64,000 nucleotides of DNA from Dipteris shenzhenensis (lineage: Eukaryota; Polypodiophyta; Polypodiopsida; Gleicheniales), in the NCBI GenBank assembly GCA_047967505.1, contig CM106539.1. One strand, 5' to 3'. Both the position numbers and the translations under genes were made by a program. Each line of letters opens with the position of its first letter. The stretch's first letter is position 1. Under the pieces are notes generated by a model. The model saw only the letters and a program-made list of their open reading frames with translations. It searched no databases and had not been told where the DNA came from. Below, in pieces: positions 1-9,894 of this stretch.

Positions 1-675
1 CGTGTGCAATTTTGATCCTCTTTGTTAAGAAGAAGCCCTGATGTGTGTTCATGTTGAGGATCTGACTACTCATGGAGGACATGAATGGGGCCACGATGAT
101 CTCAAATAGTGATTCGAAGAGTGGGTACAACTACATTTGGATTCACAATCTAGATATATAGAAGATAGCCTTCTACACCAAGAAAGCCCAATATGATTTT
201 GTGGTGATGCCCCTCGGTCTCATAGTGACACACATGTCACTCAACCGTATGATGCTCTAGGTCTTCAAAACTTTGATCTTGGTAAGAGTGACTTTGTTTT
301 CTTACATGACATTTTGATGTTTTTGAAGGATCTCGCATAGCATGTGAAGCATGTTCAATAGGTTCTTTAACTTCTTAAGGACAACCAGTTGTACATCAAT
401 GCCAAGAAAAGTAGGTATTTTGTTGAAAGAGGTACATTACTTGGGGTACCTCATCCATCAGACACGTGTTTTCTTGGACCCAACCAAGGTAACAAATATA
501 GTGGAGTGGGAGTTTCCTACCATAGCTGAGGAGGTTTGGATGTTTATGGGCATTGCCAAGCATACATGAACATATCAAGGACTTGGAAAAAAATTGCAGT
601 CGTCATCACTGACCTTTTACAAGCAGTTAAAGTGAAGAAGGAGGCCATCACATTTACTCCATCAACTGTCTTAAA
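1..675 (+). pseudogene. Ty3-gypsy reverse transcriptase remnant
   Basis: Conceptual translation in shifting frames gives fragments in the order expected of a gypsy RT: an ILFVKKK block near the start, a DSKSGYN-like block near 115, KIAFYTKKAQYDFVVMPLG near 160-215, a QLYINAKKS-like block near 390, then YLGYLIHQTRVFLDPTK and a WEFPTIAEEVWMFMGIAK block at 440-560 that corresponds to the 'YLGH..DP.K...I..WP.P....LR.FLG' end of the domain. Stops and frameshifts are frequent and the catalytic YxDD box is not recognisable, so it is dead. It starts outside the window. It ends abruptly at 675, where sequence shared with the inverted copy at 25.6 kb begins, so the DUF7869-like element appears to have inserted here. 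Confidence 0.75.
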
Positions 676-1446
676 CACTTATTTCATTAATTTTGGACTC
701 ATATGTCTACTTTTGGACTATTCCTTAAAATCCTTCCCAACTGAAAAGTTTACTTTATGAAACTGTCATTTGAGAATCAAAAGTTTACTTTCTGGCACTA
801 TCATTTTCACATGACATTTCAAAATATCTCTCTACAATGTTGTACAAATAATGTAAAAACTACTATTAAATCCTAAATTTGTATTTCTTGTTTATAAGAA
901 TCATATTCTTAAAATAAAAAATCCGAGTTATTAGTTTAAATCCATGAAAAACCATGCTATTGAGGATTCACAACATTTTAAAAATGTATACATAAGAGAC
1001 CTGTAAGACTCTTTTTACTTTCAATGCAGAAAACTATAACACTCTTGAATATTCAAGAAATTAAAAGGTTTATATACACATGAGACATGATGGAAGCCTC
1101 TTTTGTACTCCAAAAAATAGCAATAGCTATGCTTGCAATTTTACATTATCATGTCATAAGTTTTACAACAAATATTGCTCTAGATGAGTCTTTGTACAAA
1201 GGATCTCCTGTGGCCTTTTCAATAATTTAATTTTTCCTTTACAATGAGTTTAGTACAAATGGGCGATCCAAACATTTGCTTGTTTGAATGTCCTTTTCTA
1301 TCATGATCACAGAAATGAGCGATCCAAACATTTGCTTGTTCAGAATGTCCTTTCTGTCGTCACTTGTCGCTTGGGTGCCATCTTCATTCACTCTCATTTG
1401 ACAAACACCACCACCTTCACTCTTTCTCGATATTTGAATGGTGTTA

Positions 1447-4400
1447 TCATGGGCATTCTTCATTTGCGCTATCTCCTTCTACTTCCTCCCGGGCGAGCAT
1501 CTTTGTGAACTCTGTAATGTGCGTAATAATTGGTTGCGGTAATTTTATTTTGTCTTCTACATCATACCCCATGTGCTTCTTTGTTTTCTTTGACCTTGAT
1601 TTCCAGGATACTATGACTGTCTCTGTGGAAAGTCTTGAAATTGCTTCATGGTTTGGGACCCATTCCTTTTTCAAACAACTACTATACAATGTACTGTTAT
1701 CTTGGTTCTCCTTCCTGCCCCTTGGCTCATACCATACCACTGTAAATGTTGTAGCTCTCCCCCAGTCATCCATGCTCACGTCAACTACTTTCGCAACCCA
1801 AAACTTCACGTTCTCATGTTCATCATCCGATGGTCGAACTGCAACAAAACAATGGACATCTATGTCTATTTGTGGCATAAACTCTCTCTTCTTGGGTCCA
1901 TAATATGGACGTGGGAGCAACGATTCAAACTCATTTTCAAAGAGACCACATGCTGGATGCAAGTCATTACCAACATTTGGCCAAAATAAAGGCCGTTCTA
2001 CCTTAATATCATCTTCTCGCATTTTTGCAAGGTCCTCAATTGGTAGGTCTTTCTAATTACAACAGTAGGGTGTTCCTTCCAAGAGGGCTTCCAATCAAGA
2101 AATCTCCGGAGCATTTCCTCTTTGTATGCAATAAAAGCCTTTAAGCCTTCTATTTCACCTTTGGATTTCTCGCTGAATTCTTTTATAGGAGCCCATGTTG
2201 GATGCATTTCTTTGCTCGGGATTGAAGTTAAGAGAGAGTAAGGTTCTTCGGGTTCCCATTTTGTATCAAGAGAATAGTGTTCCCATTGCATCATTGGTTT
2301 TTCATCCTTTAAGAAAAATCGAAAATAGTGTGGAGCGCTATGACCAATCAGGGCATCACCACCTTTTTGTATGAAAGGTAGAATAAAGCTCTTCCAATCA
2401 TACATCCTCTCAACCATTGAGCATATTGTTCCTTCCTTACGGCCACCAACTTGCCTCCCGCATTTTCTTATCAAGTCATCCATTGTCTCCATGTCCTTGT
2501 GTTTTAGTTCTCTTGAAACTGTGCTAAATACCTGATCGATATCCTCATGTGTGTGCCCAACCAACAAAAACCCAACTTCAATCTCATTGAAGATTCTATG
2601 AGCGATTAGCATTGAGCAAAATGCAAAGAAGAGTACATTCTTATTCTCTCATCCGCAATTGTCTGCTTGTATTCTCAAAGTTGCTGGTAGGCAACCTTTT
2701 TCTGCATGTACATTGTGAATTGCCTTCATAATGGATGTTACAACTTGATTGCTATCGTGTAGATGCAAGGAATCAATCCATATGTCTGCAAAAAACTTAA
2801 ATCCGTGCACTAACACTCCACATAGATGTGTCTTTAAAAAGTATTTGCCTTGTAGCTTAGGTGGAGTGTTAACAAATCGAGGTAATGTTGTTGTATTTTG
2901 ATCCATACCATCTACAATAATGCACATGTACTCATTTGGGTGAGAAATAGCTTGCTCCTTCCAAAATGCATATTTTATTCTAGAATGTCGAACAAGTCCA
3001 TGATGAAATTCTCTCTTTCTTTTGTAAGCTTCTTTTTGTGAGATGTTGCACTCTCAAGTGCTCGCTTTAGATCATCACAGTCATTGCACTTTGACATTTT
3101 TTGCCTCTTTGGGATTTTAACATGTCCAAAGCTTTTCTTCCAAAGAGTATACAAAGTATGAAAAGATGCCGGTGCATGCCCTCTTTGCCTCTGTGTTTCT
3201 CCAATAGAGTTAAATACTTCTTTTTTGGTCAAACCTATCGAAAGATGCATTTCTGATAGGTGGGGTTGTGGTAAAGCATTTTCATAAATGTAATCTTTCA
3301 AAATTGCTGTTGCCGCAACCGTTGAGGCTCTTGTTTTGGGCCTTCCTATGTTTCCATGAATGTTAAATTTAACTCCATACTTTGCTTTATTAGCCAAATT
3401 CCAATATCTGCAATGTGATAATCCTGTAATAATGCGATATGCATTATTGCATATACTTTTTCCATTTATAAGAGGCCTTATTTGATGTCCTGAACTTCGC
3501 CTTCTCTTATCATTTACAAGAAAGCAAGACAATCTCGTGAGTAGGTATTCATTTCTTCTGCTTCCTTTCCTTTGCCAGACATGTTCTCTACAACACTTGA
3601 TGTCATGTAAGTTAATAAATCGCATACATGTATGCTTACAGCATGTAGATCGCATTGCTTTTAGCATAACATCTTCATTCATTACTCTTATTCTCTTTGG
3701 TTGCTTTTCTGGATCTGCCTGCACTTGTTGTCTTTTCATGCATCTGTATGTCCGTTTTGGGACCTTCTTTTCATTCTTATTTGGACTTGTGTAGTTCTCC
3801 TTGTAAGATTTATTTGTCATGTTGTTTTCATGAGATGTTGCATCCTTGATCTTATCACTCTGACAGTCAAATACTGAATATTCCTTTGTTGATGTCATCC
3901 TTGCTTTTGATACATTCGTCAAACCATTTGTAACATTTACAAGTTCACAATCAAAGTCAAACACCGAATAGTCCTTTGTTGATCTCATCCCTACTTTTGA
4001 TACAATCGTAGAACCACTTGTCACAATGGCATTAGAGTGTCCCGAATTATCTTCAAACTCATCTATTCCTGAGAGAACATCACTCATTGATGCACTTTCT
4101 ATGGATTTCATAACTCCATAAGCAGTGGTGATAGAGTGTCCAGAATGATCTTCAAACTCATCTATTCCTGAGAGAACATTGCTCATTGATGCACTTTCTC
4201 GGGGGGGTCACTCATCATATGTAACCCTATCACGTGAGTTCAACAGAAGGATATTTTTTATTTCTAAAATTTACAGAAATAAATATACATAAGGGACTAT
4301 TTAAAATAGTTTTGGAAAAAATTTACAGATTTGTATAGAAAAGGGGTACATTTTATTAATGAAAAATTTACAGATAAGGGATTTTAGAAATAGGCCTTGA

Positions 4401-5276
4401 ACGCACGTGGTATAGAGGGTTTCTATATAGTGACCCCCCCGAGTGCACTTTCTATGGATTTCATAACTCCATAGTCTTGAAACTCCTCTACTCCAGAGAG
4501 AACATCACTCATTATACTATCGTGCATGATTTCCATAATTCCATAGTTACCTGCTTTGACTCCAAGAACTTTATGAGTATCCATGAAGCCATCCATGCTT
4601 GAACATATAACACTTTTCACATCTTTGCCCAAGTTCTCAATGTGCATGAACTCATCCACCCCGGATAAGGCATCACTTGTGAAATATTTTTCTTTCTCGG
4701 TACCAATGAACTCATCGACTTCTGATAAGACGTCAGTGCTATAGTTGAGTGCATTGGAATCATCCATCTCTGAAGGAATAGAGCTTGGTACATTGGCATA
4801 TTCTTTCAATTCTTTGATGTTGTAGTATACATTATGTTTATCATTAAAAACCACATGCCGAGTCTTTCCAATCTTTAAAAATTGCATGCTCCATCTCAAA
4901 TCCTTACCTACCTCATAGTAGGGACCATCCAATGACATTGAGTTATCATCCACACCATCATCAGTAACTTTTTGAATTCTCATCTGCGCAAATGTCCAGT
5001 GTTTAACTTGTTCAAATCCCAAGACTTGACCTTCTGCTACATACTTATTTGTAAATGATAACATTTGTAAAATATCTCCCACTCTAAAATCCAAAGATAT
5101 GCACTTTGTATTCCTGATGACATGTGTTGGATAAGTCTCATCTCTGTCCCATGCAATAAATGCTTTGTTGGAAGTATTATAGGGCATAACATCTCCAAGG
5201 ATTTCCATATCCCCACACTTATGCTCTAGCTCAACATGTGCACTAAGAATCCTTGATACGATAACCGCCACCTTAA
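1447..5276 (-). pseudogene. DUF7869-like RNase H-fold transposon protein, copy 1
   Basis: Read on the minus strand from the gap. Pieces: an N-terminal region resembling plant Tnp1/En-Spm-type domains (from 5271); 24- and 33-residue repeats built on MS(D/N)VLSG(I/V)(D/E)EF (4000-4500); a Cys/His-rich block with CCKHTC and a HGNIG motif (3350-3680); then the putative catalytic part, with VDGMDQ near 2905, ADNCG immediately followed by a TGA at 2649-2651, and GHTHEDIDQ near 2545. The C-terminus has a FWVAKVVDV block near 1770 and ends at 1447. Breaks: MITE at 4198-4443, a 4-bp deletion near 3040, the TGA, and a 4-bp deletion near 2035. The family is known to me as DUF7869; a DDE role is inferred from the spacing of the acidic motifs. 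Confidence 0.7.
4198..4443. mobile_element. 246-bp MITE, copy 1 (8-bp TSD)
   Basis: The element begins CTCGGGGGGGTCACT and ends with its exact reverse complement, a perfect 15-bp terminal inverted repeat. Weaker inverted similarity runs on for about 48 bp, including AACCCT and CACGTG blocks. It is flanked by TGCACTTT at 4190-4197 and 4444-4451. The uninterrupted allele is seen in the other copy of the host element near 22070-22085, where a single TGCACTTT (reverse complement) is present. So this is a verified insertion with an 8-bp target duplication. It has no coding capacity. An 8-bp TSD fits hAT-type mobilisation, but the termini do not look like canonical hAT ends. Confidence 0.9.
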
Positions 5277-5376
5277 NNNNNNNNNNNNNNNNNNNNNNNN
5301 NNNNNNNNNNNNNNNNNNNNNNNNNNNNNNNNNNNNNNNNNNNNNNNNNNNNNNNNNNNNNNNNNNNNNNNNNNNN
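5277..5376. other. assembly gap (100 N)
   Basis: A run of exactly 100 N, the usual placeholder for a gap of unknown size. It removes the N-terminal coding part and the 5' end of the DUF7869-like copy 1. Confidence 0.99.
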
Positions 5377-6144
5377 TGAGAGAGAGAAAGGGGTGTGAGT
5401 TTAAAAAAGATAAAATATAAATTTTATCTTTTTTAAAACTCACAACCTTAGTGTATTAAAAAGAATAATGGAAAATAGATTATTTTTTGCTTTTAATTCG
5501 CAACCTAAGGATATTAAAAAGAACAATGGAAAAGAAAGTTATTTCTTGCTTTTGTTCGCTTCGACGGTCTGTGTAGTCTAGATTAGCATAGATTAGTTTG
5601 TCCTTAGAGAGAGAACTCCAAAAAACCAATCAAAGCCATGCTCAAAATTTCCCGACTAGTTCCTAATCAGAGTCAGTCCATTCGTTCACATTTCGGTTTC
5701 ACAGTCACAACAACCCTACCATTTAAGCAACGATTAAGGTTTTTAAACTTTCAAGATGATTGAAAGTTGTATCAGTGGACATGACAGATTATAGTTGTGG
5801 AAGTTGACAGAGCATTTTACACATATCAGTTGCGGGAGTTGACAGAGCATTTTGCACTTATATATGACAAACTTCAAATTTGTATTCAGAGATCATTGTA
5901 AATCCTTATTTTTTTTCACATTTATGCTCTAAGCCTTGTAAAGCCTTTTAGGCTATTCTCAAAGCATTTATGCTCTAAGCCTTGTAAAGCTTTTAGGCTA
6001 TTCCCAAAGCATGAAATTGATACTTATATGATTGGGAAGAATAAAAACTTGAGGTGTATTAATGGGACTCATTGTACTTTTGATTTTTCAAAGTAATTGT
6101 AGTTTGTCAAAGTACTTAAAATTTGTGTTGTGCTTGAATACAGG
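5377..6144. other. AT-rich non-coding stretch with a long hairpin
   Basis: No coding sequence is visible. At 5394-5444 there is an inverted repeat with a 16-bp perfect core (TTAAAAAAGATAAAAT at 5401-5416, complement at 5421-5436, 4-nt loop), extended outward by GTGAG/CTCAC. A short direct repeat (GCTCTAAGCCTTGTAAAGC) occurs near 5929 and 5970. The stretch ends in TTGAATACAG at 6135-6144, which could be a splice acceptor for the following gene. Confidence 0.6.
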
Positions 6145-7045
6145 ATGGATCTTGAGGCTACAACATTTGTCAATGGTATGACACTAAAATACAATGGAAG
6201 AATTTATGCCCCAAAGGACTTCACAAACTGGACAGTTGTTGACACAACAAAGAAAGCATGGTTCTTGGTCTTAAGTAAAGGAAATCTCATTCTAGTGATG
6301 ACAAAGAGAGAGTTGGAGAAAGATGAGTGCGCATCAAATGTATCTTTCTCAAAGAGCAATTTGATTCAAGGGGGCATCTTAGTAGGAATAAAAATTGAAA
6401 AAGATAGTAGTACAATGATGATTTACACAAAGTCAAGAATGAGCAACAGATCGTTTCTTCTTTCTAAGAAAGATGCAATGCACTTTGTGATGCCGCCGCC
6501 AAAAGCACCTAGATTTCCTGAATTGGTTCCTGCATTGGAGATCCTTCAACATGTGTGGGAGGAATTTCCCATTGAGGAAGCAAGAAAAATGCAGTCAAAG
6601 ATTATCCTTGAATACTTTCAGGTTGGAGGGACCTAAGGTGCAAGAATCCACACATGAGAAAGGAAGTGATGAGACACGCCATGTAGACCTGGTTCATGGT
6701 AATACAAATGAGAGAGGAAGTGGAGTGGATGAGATAGAACACATTGTAGCAATGGATGAGGGTTTTGTACACGTGGATGCTTACAAGGGATCTACATCTG
6801 AGACAAGAATTGAATTGGTGGAGACCGGACATGCACATGCATCTCAGATAGAAATTGAATTGAGTGAGACACGACATGCATCAGATAAGACAGGACATGC
6901 ACACACATCTCTTGTTCATGGTATTACTCACTTAGATGGTGTAACTCATGAAGTTGATGGAATAACAGAACAAGTGAAGCCCTTAAGTATACCTGAAGTT
7001 GAGGCAATAGAAGAAGAAGTAGGGCGATCTAAAAGCAGTTCACAT
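6145..7045 (+). CDS. unknown acidic two-part protein (possibly frameshifted)
   Basis: A first frame from ATG 6145 codes about 163 residues, beginning MDLEATTFVNGMTLKYNGR. It stops at 6634-6636. A second frame overlapping it (from about 6600) continues for about 145 residues rich in E, T, H and V, with repeated TRH/TGHAH motifs, to a stop near 7046. The overlap suggests either a frameshift or an intron near the CAGGTTGG at 6619. A splice acceptor just before the first ATG is plausible. I do not recognise the protein. It lies between the gap and low-complexity arrays, is transcribed away from DUF7869 copy 1, and has no counterpart beside copy 2. A transposon accessory gene is a guess. Confidence 0.4.
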
Positions 7046-7444
7046 TGAGCCCCTAAAAAATAAACCTCGACGTCAAATGCAAAAGGCAAGTACTTCACGA
7101 GCTACAGTTCCAAGTCCTATAACTGGAAAAAAGACGTCGTTCATATACAAAGAAAGGGCAAAGAAGAGAAGAGGAAGAACATGAAGAGGATGCGGAGGGT
7201 CTTGAAATGGAGTTAGATCTAGAAGCAGAAATGTTATCAATGAATTAAAGTAATAATAACGAATGTAAGTTAAACTACTTTTAAAATTTTAATTTAAAAT
7301 GTAATAAAATTAAAATTATACTTTTTATATTCCAAAACAAAATGCATTATAGTCTAAATTAATTTAGTAAATTAAAAATGAAAGTGAAACTCATTTTAAA
7401 TTCAAAAACAAAGAAAAATTTAAAATTCAAGTTTCTACAAGTTT
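7046..7444. other. AT-rich spacer
   Basis: Low-GC sequence with A/T runs. Nothing recognisable as a gene or structural element. Possibly the 3' untranslated region of the preceding unknown gene. Confidence 0.4.
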
Positions 7445-7640
7445 TGCTTTTAGCATACATTTGTCTTTTCACATCCACACGTTTGTCTTTTGAAACACAA
7501 GGTTGTCTTTTATCACAATTTTCACATCCACGTGTTTGTCTTTTGAAACACAAGGTTGTCTTTTATCACAATTTTCAAGTTTTCACACGTTTGTCTTTTC
7601 AAACACAAGGATTCATAGTTTAAAAAAAGGCAGGAAATTT
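7445..7640. repeat. short tandem repeats, GTTTGTCTTTT motif
   Basis: Repeated units of the type CAC-ACGTTTGTCTTTT-GAAACACAAGGTTGTCTTTTATCAC, each about 60 bp, two to three copies with small changes. The repeat continues as a degenerate copy near 7660. Confidence 0.6.
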
Positions 7641-7670
7641 TGAAATTCTAGTTTCCACACGTTTCTCTTT

Positions 7671-8080
7671 TCAAACACCAAGGTTTATAGTTTTGTTTGT
7701 TTAAGTTTCGACTAAATCACACACCAATCTCCTCTAATATGCCTCATTGATCGTAGCTCCCAATTCTTCCATCAAAACATCTCTCCTTTATCTCTTCTTG
7801 ATCGTCGCCCACTCATTTTTTCTCCTCATTGGTAAGATTTTTTATCTCGATTGTACTTTCTCTTGTGCCCTTCCTCTCTAAATTTTCATCAAACACCAAG
7901 GTTTATAGTTTTGTTTGTTTAAGTTTAGACTAAATCACATACCAATCTCCTCTCATATGCCTCATTGATCGTAGCTTCTTCATCTTGTCTCGATCATCAC
8001 CCACTCATTTCTCCTCTTCATTGGTAAGATTTTCTATCTCGATCGTTCTTTCTCGTGTCCTCCCTCTCTAAATTTTCATC
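7671..8080. repeat. direct tandem duplication, ~218-bp unit
   Basis: The unit starting at 7671 (TCAAACACCAAGGTTTATAG) restarts at 7889 and keeps the same order of landmarks: ACTAAATCACA, CCAATCTCCTCT, CCTCATTGATCGTAGC, TTGGTAAGATTTT and CTCTCTAAATTTTCATC. The second copy is about 20 bp shorter. It leads directly into the CT-rich array. Confidence 0.75.
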
Positions 8081-9894
8081 TCTCTCACTCTTCTCTCTCT
8101 CTCTTTCCTCTCCGCTCTAGTCTACGTTTCCTCTCATCTTAGTCTACTCTCTCCCCTTCTCTTCATTTCCTCTCTCTCTCTCTCTCTCCCTTTCTCCTCA
8201 CCTTTTCCCTCTCTCTCACTTGCGCTCCCCACTCTCCTCCCACTCTCTCTCTCACTTGCCGCGACCTCCCTCCCCCCTCTCTCTCTCTCTCTCTCCCCCT
8301 CTCTCCCTCTCGCTGCCGCGGCAGCGCCTCCCCTCTCTCTCTCTCTCCCCCCCCTCTCTCTCTCTCTCTCCACCCCTCCCTCTCTTTCGCTGCCGCGGCA
8401 GCGGCCCCCCCCCTCCTCTCTCTCTCCTCCTCCCTCTCTCTCGCTCTCGCATCTTCCCCTACTCTCTCTCCCCCCCTCCTCTCTCGCTGCCGCGGCAGCG
8501 GCCCCCCCTCTCTCTTCCCTCTCCCCACCCCTTCCCTCTCCCCCCCTCCCCCTCTCTCTCTCCCTCCCCTCTCTCTTGCTACCTCCCCTTCTCTCTCTCC
8601 CCCCCTCCCTCTCTCGCTGCCGCGGCAGTGGCTGCGGCCCCCCCTTCTCTCTCTCTCCCCCTCCCCTCTCTCTTGCTGCCACTGCCCCCTCCCCCCTTCC
8701 CTCTCCCCCCCCTCCCCCTATCTCCGCTGCCGCGGCAGCGGCCGCGGCCCCCCCTTCTCTCTCTCCCCCTCCCCTCCCCTCCCCTCTCCCCCCTCTCTCT
8801 CGCCGCCCCCCTTCTCTCTCTCCCCCCCTCCCCTCTCTCGCTGCCGCGGCAGCGGCCGCGGCCCCCCTTCTCTCTCTCTCCCCCTCCCCTCTCTCTCGCT
8901 GCCCCCGCCCCCTCCCCCCTTCCCTCTCTCTCCCTCCCCCTCTCTCGATGCCGCGGCAGCGGTAGTGGCCCCCCCCTTCCCTCTCCCCCCCTCCCCCTCT
9001 CTCGCTCCCCCCTCCCTCTCTCTCCCCCCTTCCCTCTCCCTCTCTCTCTCCCCCTTCCCTCTTCCCCCCTCTCTCGCTGCCACAGCAGCGGCCGCGGCCC
9101 CCCCCTTCTCTCTCTCCCCCTCCCCTCCCTCCCTTTCCCCCCCCTTCTCTCTCCCCTCCCCTGCCTCTCTCGCTGCCGCTACTGCGGTACGGCCCCCCCT
9201 CTCTCTCTCTTCCCCCCCCCTTCCCTCTCGCTGCCCCCCCCCTCCCCCCTTCCCTCTCCCCCCCTCCCCCTCTCTCGCTGCCGTTGCCGCGGCAGCGGCC
9301 CCCTCCCCTCCCTCTCCCCCCTCCCTCTCACCGCCCCCCTCCCTCTCTCGCCGCAGCCCCCTCCCCTCCCTCTCCCCCCTCACTCTCCCCACCCCCCCTT
9401 CCCTCTCCCCCCCCTCCCCCTTCCCTCTCCCCCCCCTCCCCCTCTCTTGCTGCCGCTGCCGCGGCAGTGGCCCCCTCCCCTCCCTCTCCCCCCTCCCCTC
9501 CCCCTCCCCTCTCCCCCCCCCTCTCTCGCTGCCGCTGCCGCAGCAGCGGCCCCCTCCCCTCCCTCTCCCCCCTCCCTCTCACCGCCCCCCCTCCCTCTCT
9601 CGCCGCCGCCCCCTCCCCTCCCTCTCCCCCCTCCCTCTCACTGCCCCCCCTTGCCCCCTTGCCCCCCGCTTCCCTCTCCCCCCCCTCCCCCTCTCTCGCT
9701 GCCGTGGCAGCGGTAGCGGCCCCCTCCCCTCCCTCTCCCCCCTCCCCTCCCCCTCCCCTCCCCCTCTCTCGCTGCCGCTGCTGCGGCAGTGGCCCCTCCC
9801 CTCCCTCTCCCCCCTCCCCTCTCACCGCCCCCCCTCCCTCTCTTGCCGCGGCCCCCACCCCTCCCTCTCCCCTCTCCCTCTCACCGCCCCCCCC
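8081..9894. repeat. polypyrimidine array with GC-palindrome punctuation, left part
   Basis: About 1.8 kb that is almost pure C/T on the plus strand (CTCTCTC, CCCCCTC and CCCTCCC blocks). It is interrupted every 60-130 bp by a purine-containing palindrome whose best form is CGCTGCCGCGGCAGCG, perfect near 8388, 8483, 8723 and 8839, with variants (for example GCAGTGG or extra GCTGCC) up to about 9790. The array ends abruptly at 9894 against copia pol sequence. Long open frames across it (Pro/Ser/Leu-rich on plus, Arg/Glu/Gly-rich on minus) follow from composition. It is a candidate for triplex/H-DNA and cruciform structure. Confidence 0.85.

Larger units (their letters stand above)
676..5276 (-). 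mobile_element. DUF7869-like element, copy 1 (inverted, truncated by gap)
   Basis: This segment is the reverse complement of roughly 21245-25606, with only a few differences per hundred bases by eye. The match begins sharply at the CACTT at 676 (mirrored by AAGTG ending at 25606) and includes about 770 bp of AT-rich non-coding tail (676-1446). The other end is lost in the N gap at 5277. Against copy 2 it carries a 246-bp MITE and two 4-bp deletions. It sits inside a gypsy remnant. Terminal CACTT would fit a CACTA-like element, but the second terminus cannot be seen for this copy. Confidence 0.7.

Noticed and set aside
1364-1989. Plus-strand ORFs (179 and 113 codons) opposite the DUF7869-like copy 1
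   Set aside because: Shadows of the minus-strand coding sequence; the mirrored ORFs appear opposite copy 2 as well.
8220-9894. Long Pro/Ser/Leu-rich open frames on plus (8220-9716, start of 8965-12534) and Arg/Glu/Gly-rich frames on minus
   Set aside because: They follow directly from polypyrimidine composition, occur in several frames at once and have no start context; stop codons are simply improbable in this DNA.
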